Below the pieces are notes generated by a model that ran no database searches, was not told where the DNA came from, and was given only the letters and a program-made list of their open reading frames with translations. Below are positions 5,419 to 7,547 of a stretch of DNA of 7,547 nucleotides, piece by piece. A program made the position numbers and the translations under genes. Positions within the stretch are counted from its first letter, which is position 1, and each line of letters begins with the position of its first letter. The stretch lies in NCBI GenBank assembly GCA_000433175.1, contig HF986715.1, positions 1 through 7,547 of the forward strand, given 5' to 3'. This DNA comes from Prevotella sp. CAG:1058 (GTDB lineage: Bacteria; Bacteroidota; Bacteroidia; Bacteroidales; Bacteroidaceae).

Positions 5419-6681
5419 ATGGCAGTAAAGAAAAGTGGTGAAGATACCGTAAGCATGGTTGACACCTTTAAAGAGTTCAAGGATACCAAGAACATCGACC
5501 GCACCACGCTCATGAGCGTGCTGGAAGAGAGTTTCCGCAATGTCATAGCTAAGATTTTTGGCAGCGACGAGAATTTCGACGTCATCGTAAACCCCGACAA
5601 GGGCGACTTCGAGATTTACCGCAACCGTATTGTAGTGGCCGACGGCGAGGTGAAAGACGAGAACAAGGAAATATCGCTCACCGAAGCCCTGAAGATTGAA
5701 CCAGACTATGAGGTTGGCGAGGAAGTCAGCGAGAAGGTCGACTTCAGCAAGTTCGGCCGCCGTGCCATATTGAACCTGCGCCAGACGCTGGCTTCGAAGA
5801 TTCTCGAGCTTGAGCACGACAGCCTGTACAACAAGTACAAGGACCGTGTGGGCCAGGTCATCAGCGCCGAGGTCTACCAGGTGTGGAAGCGCGAGGTGCT
5901 GCTCGTCGACGACGAGAACAACGAGCTTATCCTGCCCAAGAGCGAGCAGATACCGCACGACGTCTACCGCAAGGGCGAGACGGTGCGCGCCGTCATCAAG
6001 GAGGTGAACAACGACAACAACAACCCGAAGATAATCCTCTCGCGCACCAGCAACATGTTCCTTGAGCGCCTGCTCGAGGCCGAGGTGCCCGAGATTGCCG
6101 ACGGACTGATTATGATACGCCGCATAGCCCGCATGCCGGGCGAGCGCGCCAAGATAGCCGTAGAGAGCTACGACGACCGCATCGACCCCGTAGGAGCCTG
6201 CGTCGGCGTCAAGGGTAGCCGCGTCCACGGCATCGTCCGCGAGCTTTGCAACGAGAACATCGACGTGGTGAACTACACAGCCAACATCAAGCTCTTTATC
6301 CAGCGCGCGCTCAGCCCCGCCAAGATATCGAGCATCAACGTTGACGAGGAGAACAAGAAGGCCGAGGTTTACCTGCGTCCCGAAGAAGTGTCGCTGGCGA
6401 TAGGCCGCGGCGGTATGAACATCAAGCTGGCCAGCATGTTGACCGAATACACAATCGACGTATTCCGCGAGCTTGACGAGAGCGAGGTCGACGAGGACAT
6501 CTACCTCGACGAATTCTCTGACGAAATAGACCAGTGGATTATCGACGCCATCAAGGGCATCGGTCTCGACACGGCCAAGGCTGTACTCAACGCTCCGCGC
6601 GACATGCTCGTTGAGAAGGCCGACCTTGAGGAGGAGACCGTCGACAATGTGCTGAAAGTGCTGAGGGCTGAGTTTGAGTAA
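5419..6681 (+). CDS. nusA: Transcription termination/antitermination factor NusA
   Basis: NusA of 420 residues, the typical size in Bacteroidota, which lack the C-terminal acidic repeats of E. coli NusA. It binds RNA polymerase and nascent RNA, promotes pausing and intrinsic termination, and takes part in antitermination complexes. Domains seen: an N-terminal RNA-polymerase-binding domain (~1-130, with SMVDTFKEFKDTKNIDRTTL and FDVIVNPDKGDFEIYRNR); an S1 domain (~140-200, from VGQVISAEV); KH1, with the GxxG loop GVKG at 263-266 (DPVGACVGVKGSRVHGI); KH2, with GRGG at 329-332 (VSLAIGRGGMNIKLAS); and an acidic linker plus helical, HhH-like C-terminus (~350-420). ATG 5419 is preceded by an A-rich tract and matches the usual N-terminus. 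It follows rimP and precedes infB, the conserved bacterial order, and is probably read from the promoter at 4697-4728. Its product may act on the leader hairpin of its own operon. Confidence 0.97.
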   Translation: MAVKKSGEDTVSMVDTFKEFKDTKNIDRTTLMSVLEESFRNVIAKIFGSDENFDVIVNPDKGDFEIYRNRIVVADGEVKDENKEISLTEALKIEPDYEVGEEVSEKVDFSKFGRRAILNLRQTLASKILELEHDSLYNKYKDRVGQVISAEVYQVWKREVLLVDDENNELILPKSEQIPHDVYRKGETVRAVIKEVNNDNNNPKIILSRTSNMFLERLLEAEVPEIADGLIMIRRIARMPGERAKIAVESYDDRIDPVGACVGVKGSRVHGIVRELCNENIDVVNYTANIKLFIQRALSPAKISSINVDEENKKAEVYLRPEEVSLAIGRGGMNIKLASMLTEYTIDVFRELDESEVDEDIYLDEFSDEIDQWIIDAIKGIGLDTAKAVLNAPRDMLVEKADLEEETVDNVLKVLRAEFE

Positions 6682-6812
6682 TTCATAATTCATAATTCCT
6701 GATACATGACCGGCAGCGCCGGGAGCAAGGCGCAGGCCGGTTGTGGATTATGAAAGGGACCCCGGTCGAGGTAATGTGATTTATGAATTATGGATTATGG
6801 ATTATGAATTAA
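6679..6812. repeat. Inverted heptamer arrays framing the nusA-infB spacer
   Basis: On the left are three 7-bp units, TAATTCA (6679-6685), TAATTCA (6686-6692) and TAATTCC (6693-6699), the first overlapping the nusA stop codon. On the right, in opposite orientation, are GATTTAT (6778-6784), GAATTAT (6785-6791), GGATTAT (6792-6798 and 6799-6805) and GAATTAA (6806-6812). A stray GGATTATGAA lies at 6745-6754. The arms could pair as a long A/T stem enclosing the GC-rich middle. The infB start codon sits in another GATTATG (6817-6823). Short A/T repeats of this kind are, from memory, frequent between genes in Bacteroidales. The array replaces the usual short operon spacer and supplies the A/T-rich start region of infB. 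Confidence 0.8.
6709..6741 (+). other. GC-rich hairpin in the nusA-infB spacer
   Basis: ACCGGC (6709-6714) pairs with GCCGGT (6736-6741). Inside it, GCGCC (6716-6720) pairs with GGCGC (6729-6733) around an 8-nt loop. That makes 11 bp with a small internal loop. No T-run follows, so it is unlikely to be a terminator. It may act in mRNA processing or be the core of the element bounded by the heptamer arrays. Confidence 0.6.
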
Positions 6813-6820
6813 ATTAGATT

Positions 6821-7547
6821 ATGAGTATCAGATTAAATAAAGCAATTCGTGAATTGAATATAGGACTTCAAACGGCAGTTGAATTCCTGAAAAAGAGAAG
6901 TGACCTTGGCGAGGTCAGGGACGACCTCAGCTTCAAGCTCAGCGACGGCCAGTATAACGCCCTCAAGGAAGAGTTCAAGTCTGACAAGGAGGTGCGCAAC
7001 CAGGCCGAGAAGCTGCTCCAGAAGCATCCCAAGGAGAAGAAACGCCCGTCTGACCGCAAGGAACAGAAGCCCGTCAAGGCTACACAGCCGCAGAAATACA
7101 CCGTATTGGGCAAGATTGACCTTGACAGTCTGGGCAAGAAACCGGCGCCCAAGGCTGCTCCCGAAGCTAAGCCCGAGGCTCCCGCCGACAAGGCTTCTGC
7201 CGTAAGCCACGAACCCGAAGAGGTAAAACCGGTTGCCGCACAGGCTGCGGCAAAGCCCGTAGAGGAAGCCCCCAAGCCTGTTGAAACTGTGAAGCCGGTT
7301 GTAGGGACAGTAGCCGCCCAACCGGACAAGGCCGCTGCCGGTAAGGTGGAGGACAAGCCCGCCCAGACAGAACCGGCCGTAGCACCCGAACCGCAGAAGG
7401 CAGAGCCTAAGGCGGAGAAGGAAGACGCAGCTCCGGCAGGAAGCGAAGAGGGCAAGATATTCACCCTTAAGAGCGAAAAGAAGTTCGCCCCGAAAGTCAA
7501 TGTACTCGGCAAGATAGACCTCGACTCGCTCAACCAGAGCACACGCC
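6821..7547 (+). CDS. infB: Translation initiation factor IF-2, N-terminal part (cut by window end)
   Basis: The first 242 codons of IF-2, the GTPase that brings initiator fMet-tRNA to the 30S subunit. The G domain lies beyond the window. Residues 1-~55 (MSIRLNKAIRELNIGLQTAVEFLKKR) form the small N-terminal IF2_N helical domain typical of Bacteroidota IF-2. Residues ~65-220 are a low-complexity Lys/Pro/Ala/Glu linker, as expected between the N-terminal and GTPase domains. The motif VLGKIDLDSL occurs twice, at residues 95-104 and 228-237. Related proteins carry 'GKIDLDALNQKTRP' just before the conserved core, so the second copy (followed by NQSTR) is the canonical one. The gene follows nusA by 139 bp in the conserved order rimP-nusA-infB. 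ATG 6821 lies in A/T-rich sequence and gives the expected N-terminus. No separate promoter matching the consensus was found. Confidence 0.95.
   Translation, partial: MSIRLNKAIRELNIGLQTAVEFLKKRSDLGEVRDDLSFKLSDGQYNALKEEFKSDKEVRNQAEKLLQKHPKEKKRPSDRKEQKPVKATQPQKYTVLGKIDLDSLGKKPAPKAAPEAKPEAPADKASAVSHEPEEVKPVAAQAAAKPVEEAPKPVETVKPVVGTVAAQPDKAAAGKVEDKPAQTEPAVAPEPQKAEPKAEKEDAAPAGSEEGKIFTLKSEKKFAPKVNVLGKIDLDSLNQSTR

Noticed and set aside
4818..5600. 260-codon open frame on the minus strand opposite rimP and the start of nusA
   Set aside because: It runs across two clear genes and their spacer, shows no domain, and is explained as the antisense shadow of rimP.
5275..6693. 472-codon open frame on the minus strand opposite nusA
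   Set aside because: It mirrors the acidic, GAC/GAG-rich codons of nusA, producing a Val/Leu/Ala/Asp-rich sequence with no recognisable domain. NusA on the plus strand is unmistakable.
6709..6741. Terminator between nusA and infB
   Set aside because: The hairpin is stable but no T-run follows, and ending transcription here would separate infB from the only good promoter.
6868..7542. 224-codon open frame on the minus strand opposite infB
   Set aside because: It is a low-complexity Ser/Ala/Leu/Gly shadow of the Lys/Pro/Ala/Glu-rich IF-2 linker.

Overview
The window is chromosomal DNA from a member of the Bacteroidota, most likely the order Bacteroidales. Four things support this: a textbook Bacteroides-type promoter (TTTG, 20 nt, TACTTTTG) before rimP; A/T-rich start regions without Shine-Dalgarno sequences; RimP, NusA and IF-2 sequences of Bacteroidales type; and Bacteroidota-style C-terminal tails on the secreted proteins. 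A gut lineage such as Muribaculaceae or Prevotella would fit, but the family is a guess.

Layout, all on the + strand. (1) 2-307 is the 3' end of a gene for a secreted or surface protein, closed by a strong intrinsic terminator (327-381). (2) 529-4377 encodes a 1282-residue exported pectin-degrading enzyme. It joins a signal peptide, an N-terminal beta-rich module, a CE8 pectin methylesterase, an FN3-like linker, a PL1-type pectate lyase, a DxDxDG calcium-type motif and a C-terminal sorting-like tail. (3) 4378-4790 has no gene but is full of signals: a terminator (4405-4450), an array of 15-bp palindromes repeating exactly every 22 bp (4535-4632), a 9-bp inverted repeat, the rimP promoter (4697-4728), and a terminator-like hairpin between the promoter and the rimP start codon (4742-4778). 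(4) 4791-7547 is the conserved housekeeping operon rimP-nusA-infB, with infB cut by the window end. Its two spacers (160 and 139 bp) are long for an operon. The second is framed by 7-bp repeats in opposite orientation around a GC-rich hairpin.

How the genes work together. The large enzyme can remove methyl esters from pectin and then cleave the resulting polygalacturonate, so consecutive steps sit on one exported chain. RimP matures the 30S subunit, NusA controls pausing and termination, and IF-2 starts translation. Their operon links ribosome supply to transcription control.

The most interesting points are a possible NusA-responsive attenuator in the leader of the NusA operon, the helically phased palindrome array just upstream of that promoter, and the CE8-PL1 fusion. 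No defence system, mobile element, CRISPR array, tRNA or rRNA was seen.
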